59,104 nt of DNA from Bacillota bacterium (GTDB taxonomy: Bacteria; Bacillota; Clostridia; Lachnospirales; Lachnospiraceae). The position numbers and the translations under genes are program-made. The stretch lies in the NCBI GenBank assembly GCA_023413555.1, contig JAEZPG010000021.1:1-59104 (forward strand). The letters run 5' to 3'. Under the pieces are notes generated by a model, which was not told where the DNA came from, did not search any database, and was given only the letters and a program-made list of their open reading frames with translations. Numbering within the stretch: the stretch's first letter is position 1; every line of letters starts with the position of its first letter. Positions 46,008 through 53,594 of the stretch are shown here, piece after piece.

Positions 46008-46448
46008 GTGTTAAGAGGAATACCAAAAATCCTTTCACCTGAATTGTTAAAGGTTCTTTCTGAAATGGGACACAGTGATCGTATTATTATTTCGGATGGT
46101 AATTTTCCAGCAGAAACAATGGGTAAAAACTCTATCGTTGTAAGGTGTGACGGACATGGGGTACCAGAAATTCTGGATGCAATTCTTCAAGTTTTTCCAC
46201 TGGATACCTATGTGGAACACCCAGTAAATCTAATGGAAGTTATGCCTGGGGATAACGTAGAAACCCCAATTTGGGATACTTATAAGGAAATCGTAAAAAA
46301 ACATGACAGCAGAGGAGAAAACGCGATTGGTGGCATTGAGCGTTTTCAATTCTATGAGGATGCAAAAACAGCATATGCGATTATTGCAACAGGTGAATCA
46401 GCACTATATGCCAATATTATGTTACAAAAGGGTGTCGTTTTAGACTAA
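46008..46448 (+). CDS. fucU: L-fucose mutarotase (FucU/RbsD family)
   Basis: The 146-residue protein interconverts alpha and beta anomers of fucose so that the isomerase can use incoming sugar. FucU features are LRGIPKILSPELLKVLSEMGHSDRIIISDGNFPAE near the start, with the catalytic-type His in GHSD, and the C-terminal YAIIATGESALYANIMLQKGVV. GTG 46008 is the start, with GGAGG at 45996-46000. With fucI it supports L-fucose rather than ribose as the substrate of the locus. Confidence 0.92.
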   Translation: MLRGIPKILSPELLKVLSEMGHSDRIIISDGNFPAETMGKNSIVVRCDGHGVPEILDAILQVFPLDTYVEHPVNLMEVMPGDNVETPIWDTYKEIVKKHDSRGENAIGGIERFQFYEDAKTAYAIIATGESALYANIMLQKGVVLD

Positions 46449-46507
46449 CTATTTATGATACGCGAATTATAATGAATAAGGTTAGAGTTATAAGAGTAGG
46501 AGGAAAA

Positions 46508-46663
46508 ATGCTGAATCATATTGAGACAATATTTGATGATATGAGCACAGTGATGATAAAACTTAAGAAACTGCTCTATGAAAATAACATGGAGGTCTTT
46601 CGAGATAGAAAACGGCATTTTTTAGGAGGAACTAAAGATGGGAAAGTATTTTCTGGCGATTGA
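46508..46663 (+). CDS. Possible small protein overlapping the kinase start
   Basis: A 51-codon frame starts at ATG 46508 right after a strong TAGGAGG site and ends 26 bases inside the kinase gene in another frame. The peptide is MLNHIETIFDDMSTVMIKLKKLLYENN and onward, with no known domain, signal peptide or membrane segment. It could be a real small protein, a coupling leader for kinase translation, or debris of a lost gene. I do not recognise it. Confidence 0.35.
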   Translation: MLNHIETIFDDMSTVMIKLKKLLYENNMEVFRDRKRHFLGGTKDGKVFSGD

Positions 46664-48035
46664 TATAGGTGCATCCAGTGGTAGGCATATACTAGGCACT
46701 GTAAAGAATAATAAATTGGAATTAGAAGAAGTATATCGTTTTTCTAATGGTATGACAAATCGTGATGGAAAATTGTGTTGGGATATCGAAAGATTGTTCC
46801 ATGAAATCTTAGAAGGTATGAAAAAGTGTGGAGAAATAGGGAAAATACCTGAAAGTGTCGGAATAGATACTTGGGGAGTTGACTTTGTTCTCCTTGATGA
46901 GAAAGACCGAGTGATAGGCCCAGCAGTAGGATATCGTGATCAAAGAACAGAGCATATGGATAAAGAAGTATTCCGTATCATTCCAGAGGATGAATTATAC
47001 AGAAGAACTGGGATACAAAAAGCAATATATAATACAATATACCAATTAATGGCGATAAAGATGCAACAACCAGATTACTTAAAGCAAGCAAAATCTTTGT
47101 TAATGATACCAGATTATTTTCATTTCAAATTATCTGGTAAGAAAGTACAAGAGTATACGGAAGCGACTACAACTCAATTGATTAATGTTGAAACGAAGGA
47201 TTGGGATTATGAACTGATAGAAAGACTTGGTTTTAACAAGCAACTGTTCCAAAAAATATATATGCCAGGAGAAGTGATTGGCACATTATCAGAAGAAGTA
47301 CAGAATGTTATAGGATATAACTGTAAAGTAGTCTTACCTTCTACTCATGATACTGCCTCAGCAATCATGGCAATTCCATCGAATGAGAAGAATATCTGCT
47401 ATATCAGTTCTGGTACATGGTCGTTAATGGGCGTGGAAAGATTAGTACCAGAAGCTTCTGAGAGAAGCAGAAAAGCAAACTTTACCAATGAAGGTGGTTA
47501 CCAGGGAAGGTATACTTATCTTACTAATATTATGGGCCTTTGGATGATTCAATCTGTTCGTAATGAGTTAGCTCCGAACATAGGATACGGAGAGTTATGT
47601 AGCAGAGCATCTCTAGAAACAATTGAATCCTTAGTGGATTGTCAAGATCCTTGTTTCCTTTCCCCCAAAAGTATGAGTACTGAAATAAAGAAATATTGTA
47701 GAAAGACAAATCAAGAAGTGCCAGAGACCTTATTTGAATTAGCATCCGTTATATATAACAGTCTTGCAAAATGCTATGCTGATATGTTAAGAGAAATAGA
47801 AAGCTTAACAGGAGTCAAATATCAAAAGATACATGTGATTGGAGGAGGCTCCAATGCAACATATCTGAATGAATTAACAGCAAAATACACCAATATCATT
47901 GTAGAATCAGGTCCTGTAGAAGCAACAGCGATTGGTAATTTACTTGCCCAAATGATACAGGATAATGAATTTGAATCTCTTGCTAAAGCTAGAACTTGTG
48001 TTGCTGAATCATTTCAGATAAGAAGTTATATATAA
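46638..48035 (+). CDS. L-fuculokinase / rhamnulokinase-family sugar kinase (FGGY)
   Basis: The 465-residue kinase has the FGGY fold with two ASKHA domains. The N-terminal phosphate loop AIDIGASSGRHILG is of RhaB type. ESVGIDTWGVDFVLLD holds the catalytic Asp region, GYRDQRTEHMDKEV follows, and SSGTWSLMGVE and HVIGGGSNATYLNELTA are the C-terminal ATP-binding motifs. The sequence resembles rhamnulokinase more than classic FucK, but context (fucI, fucU) points to L-fuculose as substrate; L-rhamnulose is the alternative. Its product, fuculose-1-phosphate, needs an aldolase that is not in this window. The ATG follows TTAGGAGGAAC. Confidence 0.88.
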   Translation: MGKYFLAIDIGASSGRHILGTVKNNKLELEEVYRFSNGMTNRDGKLCWDIERLFHEILEGMKKCGEIGKIPESVGIDTWGVDFVLLDEKDRVIGPAVGYRDQRTEHMDKEVFRIIPEDELYRRTGIQKAIYNTIYQLMAIKMQQPDYLKQAKSLLMIPDYFHFKLSGKKVQEYTEATTTQLINVETKDWDYELIERLGFNKQLFQKIYMPGEVIGTLSEEVQNVIGYNCKVVLPSTHDTASAIMAIPSNEKNICYISSGTWSLMGVERLVPEASERSRKANFTNEGGYQGRYTYLTNIMGLWMIQSVRNELAPNIGYGELCSRASLETIESLVDCQDPCFLSPKSMSTEIKKYCRKTNQEVPETLFELASVIYNSLAKCYADMLREIESLTGVKYQKIHVIGGGSNATYLNELTAKYTNIIVESGPVEATAIGNLLAQMIQDNEFESLAKARTCVAESFQIRSYI

Positions 48036-48129
48036 CGAGAAAATAAGATTGACGGGATATATGAACTTATTATATTACTAGCTGGAACAGCTTTGCAGTC
48101 ATATATAAGCTCTTCTTTCAGTCTTGCCA

Positions 48130-48575
48130 CATGCTTTCATATTTGTATCCATTGCCAGCCCCAAAACTGCTGAATCGAAGCAGTTTTGGGGCTGATGCCT
48201 ATTATATCCATAACACGATAAACTGTTTGTTCACTAGGAATGTGAACTCCTATTGGTTGTTTTAACTGCAATGCCTGATACATATGAATCTGACCATACA
48301 TATCATTGCATTCATCCTCTGTACAGATATAGATATCTAGCATCTGCAAGAGACTGATATTTGTTTTTTACGGACTTTCGACGGCGAATTTCTTTATCTT
48401 AATCTCTAATGCGTTTTCTACGTTCAATCAATTTTTCATTAAGTGATAATGCATGGTTTGGTGTATGGATAGCTTCTTTTGCATCTAATCGTCCTTCTTT
48501 ATATGCTTTTATCCATGTATAAATAGTACCTGTTAAAAGACCCAGTTCCCCAGCTGCTTTGTGCCATCTCAATAA
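48130..48575 (-). pseudogene. IS3-family transposase remnant
   Basis: On the minus strand an OrfA piece reads HKAAGELGLLTGTIYTWIKAYKEGRLDAKEA, then LNEKLIERRKRIRD (helix-turn-helix and coiled coil). After stops and a shift, an OrfB N-terminal piece reads NDMYGQIHMYQALQLKQPIGVHIPSEQTVYRVMDIIGIS. The DDE catalytic core is missing. The relic is cut at its lower end by a perfect 16-bp inverted repeat (48156-48194). Confidence 0.7.
48156..48194. repeat. Perfect 16-bp inverted repeat
   Basis: CAGCCCCAAAACTGCT (48156-48171) and its exact complement (48179-48194) flank a 7-base loop. It is GC-richer than the surroundings and sits at the broken end of the IS3 relic. No T tract follows. Confidence 0.75.
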
Positions 48576-48895
48576 TTATGCTGAAACAGCAGAAAAATAT
48601 AAGATAATTGAGGAAAATGCAAACCAGAGGATCAAATAACAGAATTAGAACGGCTTCGTGATGAAAAAAAAGACATAGCCAGAATATCAGTGAAATCAAA
48701 GATGAGTGAAGCAGAATATGTACTGTCGATGGAGTTAAGATGGAACCAAAACTAAGATATGGGACTGCCTCGAGTCTGAAGAACTGACAACACTGGATGG
48801 AACAGATGGCTAATTTATCAAGGTTGCGACAGAAAAGGATAGTGGAATATTTTGTGAGGGAAAAATAATAGATTCTGCTAGAAAATATGTAGAAT
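48576..48895 (+). pseudogene. Unidentified degraded coding debris
   Basis: Short pieces such as NNYAETAEKYKIIEENANQRIK and, one frame away, DQITELERLRDEKKDIARISVKSKMSEAEYVLSM look like former coiled-coil protein sequence, followed by ELTTLDGTDG and FIKVATEKDSGIFCEGKII with stops between. No family is recognised and no intact gene remains. Confidence 0.4.
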
Positions 48896-48907
48896 GATAG
48901 CTTTTAC

Positions 48908-48950
48908 TTGACTAATTATGCAAAGCATACTATACTAAAAATGCAAAGCA
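48908..48950 (+). promoter_or_regulatory. Promoter and operator repeats of the XRE operon
   Basis: TTGACT (48908-48913) and TATACT (48931-48936) are 17 bases apart. The 10-mer ATGCAAAGCA occurs at 48918-48927, inside the spacer, and again at 48941-48950, about two helix turns apart. This placement fits binding by the XRE repressor encoded 22 bases downstream, giving autoregulation. Confidence 0.7.
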
Positions 48951-48971
48951 AACTTAGCAAGGAGGAGTAAA

Positions 48972-49175
48972 ATGAAAACAAGAATTGCTGAATTGCGAAA
49001 AAAGAATAAGATCTCGCAAGAAGAACTTGCGTTGGCTGTAGGGGTTACAAGGCAAACAATTACTTCTATTGAGGTTGAAAAGTATGTAGCATCTTTGCCC
49101 TTAGCATATAAGATTGCCCAATATTTCAATTTGTCTATAGAAGAAGTATTTGATTTTTCTCAAATAGAAGATTAG
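48972..49175 (+). CDS. Small XRE-family (Cro/CI-type) transcriptional regulator
   Basis: A 67-residue protein consisting of a single helix-turn-helix: ARIAELRKKNKISQEELALAVGVTRQTITSIEVEKYVASLPLAYKIAQYFNLSIEEVF, as in the YozG/cro-like small repressors. The ATG follows AAGGAGGAG. It is followed closely by two small membrane-protein genes, an arrangement common in Firmicutes where the regulator controls its own operon. It probably binds the ATGCAAAGCA repeats over its promoter. Confidence 0.9.
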   Translation: MKTRIAELRKKNKISQEELALAVGVTRQTITSIEVEKYVASLPLAYKIAQYFNLSIEEVFDFSQIED

Positions 49176-49189
49176 TGGAGGTGTGGATC

Positions 49190-49627
49190 ATGGAACAATT
49201 TAAGATAAAATTAAAAACAAGAATAACATGGCTTTCGGTACTTACGCTTATTACTGCATTGCTAGGAGTATATGCTTTGTTTTTTGCTCCAGAAATACTT
49301 AAAAACAGCATAGTATTTGAATTTCAAGGGGGAGCAATCGCTGCTATTTGTATTCTATCCTCATTAAACATAATAAAGTACAATAATATTTTAAAGGATG
49401 ACAGCAAACTGAAATTGGAATGTAACAAAGAAAATGATGAGAGATTCAAACTGATAAAAAGTAAAGCAGGAATCCCAATTGTTCCTGCTCTATCAATCAT
49501 GATGATGATAACAGGAATTATAGCAGGATACTTTAATATTACAGTTTTCTTTACATTAATCATTGTTGCTATGTGTCAAATGTTAATATGTGGCTGTATC
49601 AAATTAGTTTATATGAAAAGAATGTGA
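49190..49627 (+). CDS. Small membrane protein of the XRE operon
   Basis: The 145-residue protein has four predicted membrane helices (about 15-35, 45-62, 90-112, 115-138) and a charged middle loop (KDDSKLKLECNKENDERFKLIKSK). No catalytic motif is seen and I do not recognise the family with certainty; similar proteins often follow small XRE regulators. ATG 49190 follows GTGGAGGTGTGG, which overlaps the regulator's stop codon, so translation is likely coupled. Confidence 0.7.
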   Translation: MEQFKIKLKTRITWLSVLTLITALLGVYALFFAPEILKNSIVFEFQGGAIAAICILSSLNIIKYNNILKDDSKLKLECNKENDERFKLIKSKAGIPIVPALSIMMMITGIIAGYFNITVFFTLIIVAMCQMLICGCIKLVYMKRM

Positions 49628-49637
49628 GGTTGATAAT

Positions 49638-49955
49638 ATGAATGTACCAACATGGGTTGCATGGATCATAGTAGCTATAATTGCTGTTTTTTCTATAGTT
49701 ATTTTTACCGGAAAGGCTCCCTTCTTCATTGCAGGTTTCAATACAGCAAGTAAAGAGGAAAGAAGTAAATATAGTATAAAAAAGTTAAGTAGAGTAGTTG
49801 GCGGTGGATTAGGTGTTATCGCTGTGATAGAAGCTTTTGTTGTGTTTTATAATGCTGAGTTACCTATGGCAATAGCTTGGTTGATGCCGTGGGGATTATT
49901 TGGTACCATCGCTATTATGTTTATTTTGGCCAATACGATTTGTAGGGAATCCTAG
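49638..49955 (+). CDS. DUF3784-like membrane protein
   Basis: The 105-residue protein has helices at about 7-27, 52-72 and 78-100. Between the first two is a family-like segment, GFNTASKEERSKYSIKKLSRVVGGGLG, that matches DUF3784, a set of small Firmicute membrane proteins of unknown role. The ATG follows GTGAGGTTGAT, 10 bases after the preceding gene. It ends the three-gene XRE operon. Confidence 0.75.
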   Translation: MNVPTWVAWIIVAIIAVFSIVIFTGKAPFFIAGFNTASKEERSKYSIKKLSRVVGGGLGVIAVIEAFVVFYNAELPMAIAWLMPWGLFGTIAIMFILANTICRES

Positions 49956-50086
49956 GTGGATTTCTATCTGTGAATGTGGAGACAGTAAAGCTTTAGATAA
50001 GACGTTACTTGCGTCAGAGAAAATTCCATATATGACGATGGATGGTGGTGCTCCTTGGAGAAACTATAGAAATTATCAAAATTGTG

Positions 50087-50115
50087 TTGACAAAAGCAAA
50101 AATTAATAGTATATT
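50087..50115 (+). promoter_or_regulatory. Promoter of the second tRNA-Gly
   Basis: TTGACA (50087-50092) and TATATT (50110-50115) are 17 bases apart. The sequence differs from the promoter of copy 1 except for the last six bases before the tRNA (ATATAC). Confidence 0.7.
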
Positions 50116-50158
50116 ATATATTGCGTTGAGTAAACAGCTCATCGATTAAATAATATAC

Positions 50159-50230
50159 GCGCGAGTGGCTCAGTGGTGGAGTATCGCCTTGCCAAGGCGA
50201 GGGTCGCGGGTTCGAATCCCGTCTCGCGCT
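50159..50230 (+). tRNA. tRNA-Gly(GCC), copy 2
   Basis: A 72-nt tRNA identical to copy 1 at 33757, with anticodon GCC, acceptor GCGCGAG/CTCGCGC and no encoded CCA. Its own promoter differs from that of copy 1. An integrase gene on the other strand follows, as is usual when the tRNA 3' end is an attachment site. Confidence 0.96.
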
Positions 50231-50235
50231 TTATA

Positions 50236-50275
50236 ACTAAGAAAGGGTATCCGTAAAGGATACCCTTTCTTAGTT
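50236..50275 (+). terminator. Terminator after tRNA-Gly copy 2
   Basis: The same 17-bp stem as after copy 1, with a one-base shorter T tail before the next hairpin. Confidence 0.85.
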
Positions 50276-50371
50276 CGGAGCCCAATCCTGGGCTCCGAAT
50301 TCGAATGTCTCCGCTTCGCTCCGGTCCGCGCAGGACCAAGGTCCCCCGGACCTTGTGCGCCGTCTCGCGCT
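50276..50371 (+). repeat. tRNA-Gly tail module, copy C
   Basis: Nearly identical to copy A at 33875: leading hairpin CGGAGCCCA/TGGGCTCCG, echo TTCGAAT, nested GCGCA/TGCGC and CAAGGTCC/GGACCTTG stem, and the tRNA-like end CGTCTCGCGCT. It lies between the tRNA terminator and the integrase. Confidence 0.85.
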
Positions 50372-50381
50372 TACTTGATGA

Positions 50382-50419
50382 ATAGTGTCAAATCCTTATA
50401 AATGAGGGTTTGGCACTTT
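50382..50419. terminator. Terminator in the second tRNA-Gly tail
   Basis: AGTGTCAAATCCT pairs with GGGTTTGGCACT and runs into a T tract, equivalent to 33983-34022. Confidence 0.7.
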
Positions 50420-50438
50420 TTTCTTATGCCAAAATAGC

Positions 50439-50466
50439 TGTTGTCAAACGACCTTTTCTGTTGTCA
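50439..50466. repeat. TGTTGTCA arm-type repeats, copy C
   Basis: TGTTGTCA occurs at 50439-50446 and 50459-50466, 20 bases apart, next to the integrase stop codon. The same octamer recurs at the right ends (55941, 55953 and 59050), so it is probably the integrase arm site. Confidence 0.65.
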
Positions 50467-50469
50467 GGT

Positions 50470-51570
50470 TTAAATGGCTTTTTCCATCTGTTCACAAAGA
50501 GCTTTAGCATTAAACATCTGGTTTAGAATGTAGTTCTTTTCCGTGGTGCTAATGTCTTTGTGACCTAATAGATAAGAAATCGTCTTAGTTGGAATATTAG
50601 CATCGTGGAGTTCTGTAGCAAAAGTCTTTCTGATAAGATGGGTGTTAATATGAGATAGTTTAAGACGTTTGCAAAGGATACCTAGAACTCTTGCTAATGC
50701 TTTGGAAAGGCTAGTCACTTCTTTGCCATTATAACAGAGAAACTGTTCCTCGTGATACCAACCTTGATTCTTATGATGTTCAAATAGAAGTCCAAGTAAC
50801 TCTGAGGCTCTAGGGGTTAGTGGGATCTCTCTGACTCCGGCAGGAGTCTTTGTTGTATCAGATACCTTGTACTTCACCTTACCGATACGGTTACCATTCT
50901 TATCACGTTCATAATACTTTACTTCTGTCTTCGTGATGGAAAGTACTTGCTTTGTAAAATCAATGTCTTTCCAGATAACCACCGTTAGTTCTCCAACTCT
51001 TGTTCCAAGAGATTCTGCAATGAGTAGGCATAAGCCAGAGGAATACTTATCGTCAAAGATATGCTCGACTAAAATACCATTTCTGATAACTTCTCTTATC
51101 TCTTCCTCAATGGCAAATTCCTCTTTGTCAGTAGAGATTAAACGAGTCTTGCTTAGCTTTCTTTTAACCTTTTCTGGGTCTAGTAAAACAGATGGTTCAT
51201 CCATATAATATAAGGTTTCTCGGATGATTTGTGTAATCTTAGAAAAAGTTTTGGTTTGCATAGAACCTTCTGATACAAGAATCCGATTTAGGAATTCAGC
51301 AATATACTTGCTATCCATAAATCGAACATCCTTTGTGGCAAATTCTGTATTTTTGAAGTACTTATTATAAGTCACTTCGATACGATCTTTGCTCTGAGGT
51401 TTTATATCTAACTGGTTAAACCAGATTCGATAATTCCTCTCAAAGGCATATTTCTTATGCTCCTGTTCAGTTAGTTCCTGTTGCTCTAACTCTACTGCCT
51501 TTTTAATGGCTTCCTCTTCTGTTTTGCCGTATGCTGCTTTTCTTCCTGTAGATAAATGTGCGTAACACAT
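50470..51570 (-). CDS. int: Tyrosine-family site-specific integrase, N-terminally truncated
   Basis: The 366-residue recombinase cuts and joins DNA at attachment sites. The core-binding domain (about 60-150) precedes the catalytic domain with the first Arg in LGTRVGELT, the HLIRKTF (H-x-x-R) box, LGHKDISTTEKNYI with the box II His, and the nucleophile Tyr in NYI. The N-terminal arm-binding domain is only partly present: the frame opens as MCYAHLSTGRKAAYGKTEEEA. A stop codon lies just upstream, where an IS3 copy begins, so the original start was probably lost. It faces tRNA-Gly copy 2 tail to tail. Activity is uncertain. Confidence 0.88.
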   Translation of the reverse strand: MCYAHLSTGRKAAYGKTEEEAIKKAVELEQQELTEQEHKKYAFERNYRIWFNQLDIKPQSKDRIEVTYNKYFKNTEFATKDVRFMDSKYIAEFLNRILVSEGSMQTKTFSKITQIIRETLYYMDEPSVLLDPEKVKRKLSKTRLISTDKEEFAIEEEIREVIRNGILVEHIFDDKYSSGLCLLIAESLGTRVGELTVVIWKDIDFTKQVLSITKTEVKYYERDKNGNRIGKVKYKVSDTTKTPAGVREIPLTPRASELLGLLFEHHKNQGWYHEEQFLCYNGKEVTSLSKALARVLGILCKRLKLSHINTHLIRKTFATELHDANIPTKTISYLLGHKDISTTEKNYILNQMFNAKALCEQMEKAI

Positions 51571-51642
51571 ATATATAATGGTATCATATATTTAGACACT
51601 TTTTAGGACAGTTTTTAATGAATCTGATATACTAAAATCAGT

Positions 51643-52838
51643 ATGAAAGAGAGGATTCATTGACATATCCAGACAAAAAAGAAGTTTCAGTGCTAAATTT
51701 AAAGCAGACCTTGTAATACAGTTGCTTAAGGGAGAGAAGGATCTCAATACCCTTGCAACCGAAAATAGTATCCAACCAAATTTACTTCGTAATTGGAAGA
51801 AGGAATTCCTAAACAATGCTTCTATCGTCTTTGATGACAAACGAGAAGAAAACATGAAGGAAAAGCTTTCCGAAGAACGTAAGGAAAAAGCGGAGTATGC
51901 CAAAAAAGTTGGTCAATTAACCATGCAGGTTGATTTGGCCAGAGCCTAAAAGACAGGATCAAAAAAATCTGAAGAAATTTGTGGACCTGACTACGAGAGT
52001 AAGTTTAGTCCAAAACCTTTTGACGACTAAAGAACTGCCAGCTTCTGTTGGAGCCAATCTTCTTGATATCAATCGCACCAGCATTTATTATAAAGGTAAC
52101 TCTGTATCCGAAGTCGAATTAGAGTGTAAAGCCATTATTGACAGGCTTCATACTGACAACCCAACCTGGGGAGCTAGACAGATGTCTGCTCAGTTAAAGC
52201 TTCGTGGGCATCGCGTTGGACGCAGAAAAGCTCTTCGCTACATGAATGAAATGGATATCCATCCAATTTATCCAAAGATGAATCTCTCCAAACGGATGCA
52301 ACAGGCCAAGGTATGCCCTTATCTCCTTCGTCACGCAGTCATAGACAAGCCTAACCAGGCATGGTCTATTGACATTACATATATACCAAGCAGACACGGA
52401 TTTCTGTATCTGACTGCTGTAATTGACTGGCATAGCCGTTGCATTGTTGGCTAGGAAGTCGATGATACACTTGATACCCGAATGGTCATTCATGCTTTGA
52501 AAAAGGCGTTCAAAGTAGCAAAGCCACAAATCTTAAATTCTGATCAAGGCGGTCAGTTTACGAGTCAGCAGTACATTGATTTCGTAAAAGAAAATGGAAT
52601 CCGCCAAAGCATGGATGGCAAGAGACGATGGGCGGATAAAATCATGATTGAGCGATGGTTCCGCAGTTTTAAGTATGAAGAGGCTTATCTGACACAGTAC
52701 AACAACATCAAGGAAGCCAGAGCCGCGATTGGACGTTATATCCACACCTACAACTTTGAGCGATGCCACTCTGCACTTGATTATCAAACACCGGCAGAAT
52801 GCTACTATCCGGCAATGCTTTTGCCTTATGTAGCCTAA
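51643..52838 (+). mobile_element. IS3-family insertion sequence, inactivated
   Basis: Plus-strand transposase parts make up the element. OrfA (about 51665-51949) has RQKRSFSAKFKADLVIQLLKGEKDL; its natural start codon seems changed to ATA, and its end is disrupted before the usual frameshift site. OrfB (51930-52838) carries the DDE core: D in WSIDITYIP, D in LNSDQGGQF and E in DKIMIERWFRSF. OrfB has an in-frame TAG at 52453 where WEVDD would be expected (G-stop-EVDD). The element lies against the 5' end of the integrase and probably truncated it. Confidence 0.85.
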
Positions 52839-52954
52839 TGCATAAATATATATGGGGAGTGTTACACTATCCCTCCATGAACCTTGTCATTTATCAACCA
52901 TATCAGTTCATTATAAAAATCCTAAATTTTTGTCTTGACAACTGAGCCACTATA

Positions 52955-53371
52955 ATGTTAAATGATGCTACCTGTTTCAAAAACATATATATCGTGACGG
53001 GGTATACAGATTTAAGATCCGGTATTGATACACTGGCTTCTATTATTGAAGAAAAGCTTGGAAGAAGACCATGTATTCCAAATACTCTCTATCTTTTCTG
53101 CGGTAAAAGAACGGATCGGATCAAAGGATTAGTTTGGGAAGTCGATGGTTATTTGCTCTTATACAAAAGGTTAGAGCAGGGAAGATTTCAATGGCCACGC
53201 TCTGAATCAAAGGTAAGAGATTTGACACTGCAACAGTTCCGCTGGCTGATGGAAGGTCTTACCCTCATCCCTAAAAAGTGGTCCGTCAGGTCGAACCTCC
53301 TGAATATACCGCATAATTTTATGCAAAAGGGAGAAAATTTTGAGCTTTTTTCGACATTTGAATATCTATAA
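52955..53371 (+). pseudogene. IS66-family TnpB (Orf2), frameshifted at the end
   Basis: The 138 codons read MLNDATCFKNIYIVTGYTDLRSGIDTLASII, then LYLFCGKRTDRIKGLVWEVDGYLLLYKRLEQGRFQWP, the typical IS66 Orf2 sequence. After LIPKK the frame departs from the family, which indicates a frameshift near 53275. It lies before the IS66 transposase on the same strand. Confidence 0.85.
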
Positions 53372-53594
53372 ATTCTTGTAGGCTCAAGTCCATCCAATGG
53401 CTCCAGAAGGTCACTGTTCATCCAATGATTACCTGAAGTATACAGAAATCAATTCGAAAGCCTGGAATTTAACTTGCGACTATAAGCCGCTCAGTAACTT
53501 CTATCCATAGGCAAAATGCCGAAACATAAAACTGCTTTGATTGGCATTATTACGCAAAATACGCTATAATAGGACCATGAAAGGTGGGTCCACT

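Noticed and set aside
49900..50106. A 68-codon frame overlapping the end of the DUF3784-like gene
   Set aside because: It starts inside another gene without a ribosome site. The last part (MTMDGGAPWRNYRNYQ) looks protein-like but I recognise no family, so I left it unannotated.
33829..50158. Reading the whole fucose region as one mobile island flanked by tRNA-Gly repeats
   Set aside because: The tail module copy B at 35978 already supplies a right end for the first unit, and the two tRNA genes have different promoters, so the fucose locus may be native DNA between two targets. I kept only the possibility of deletion by repeat recombination.
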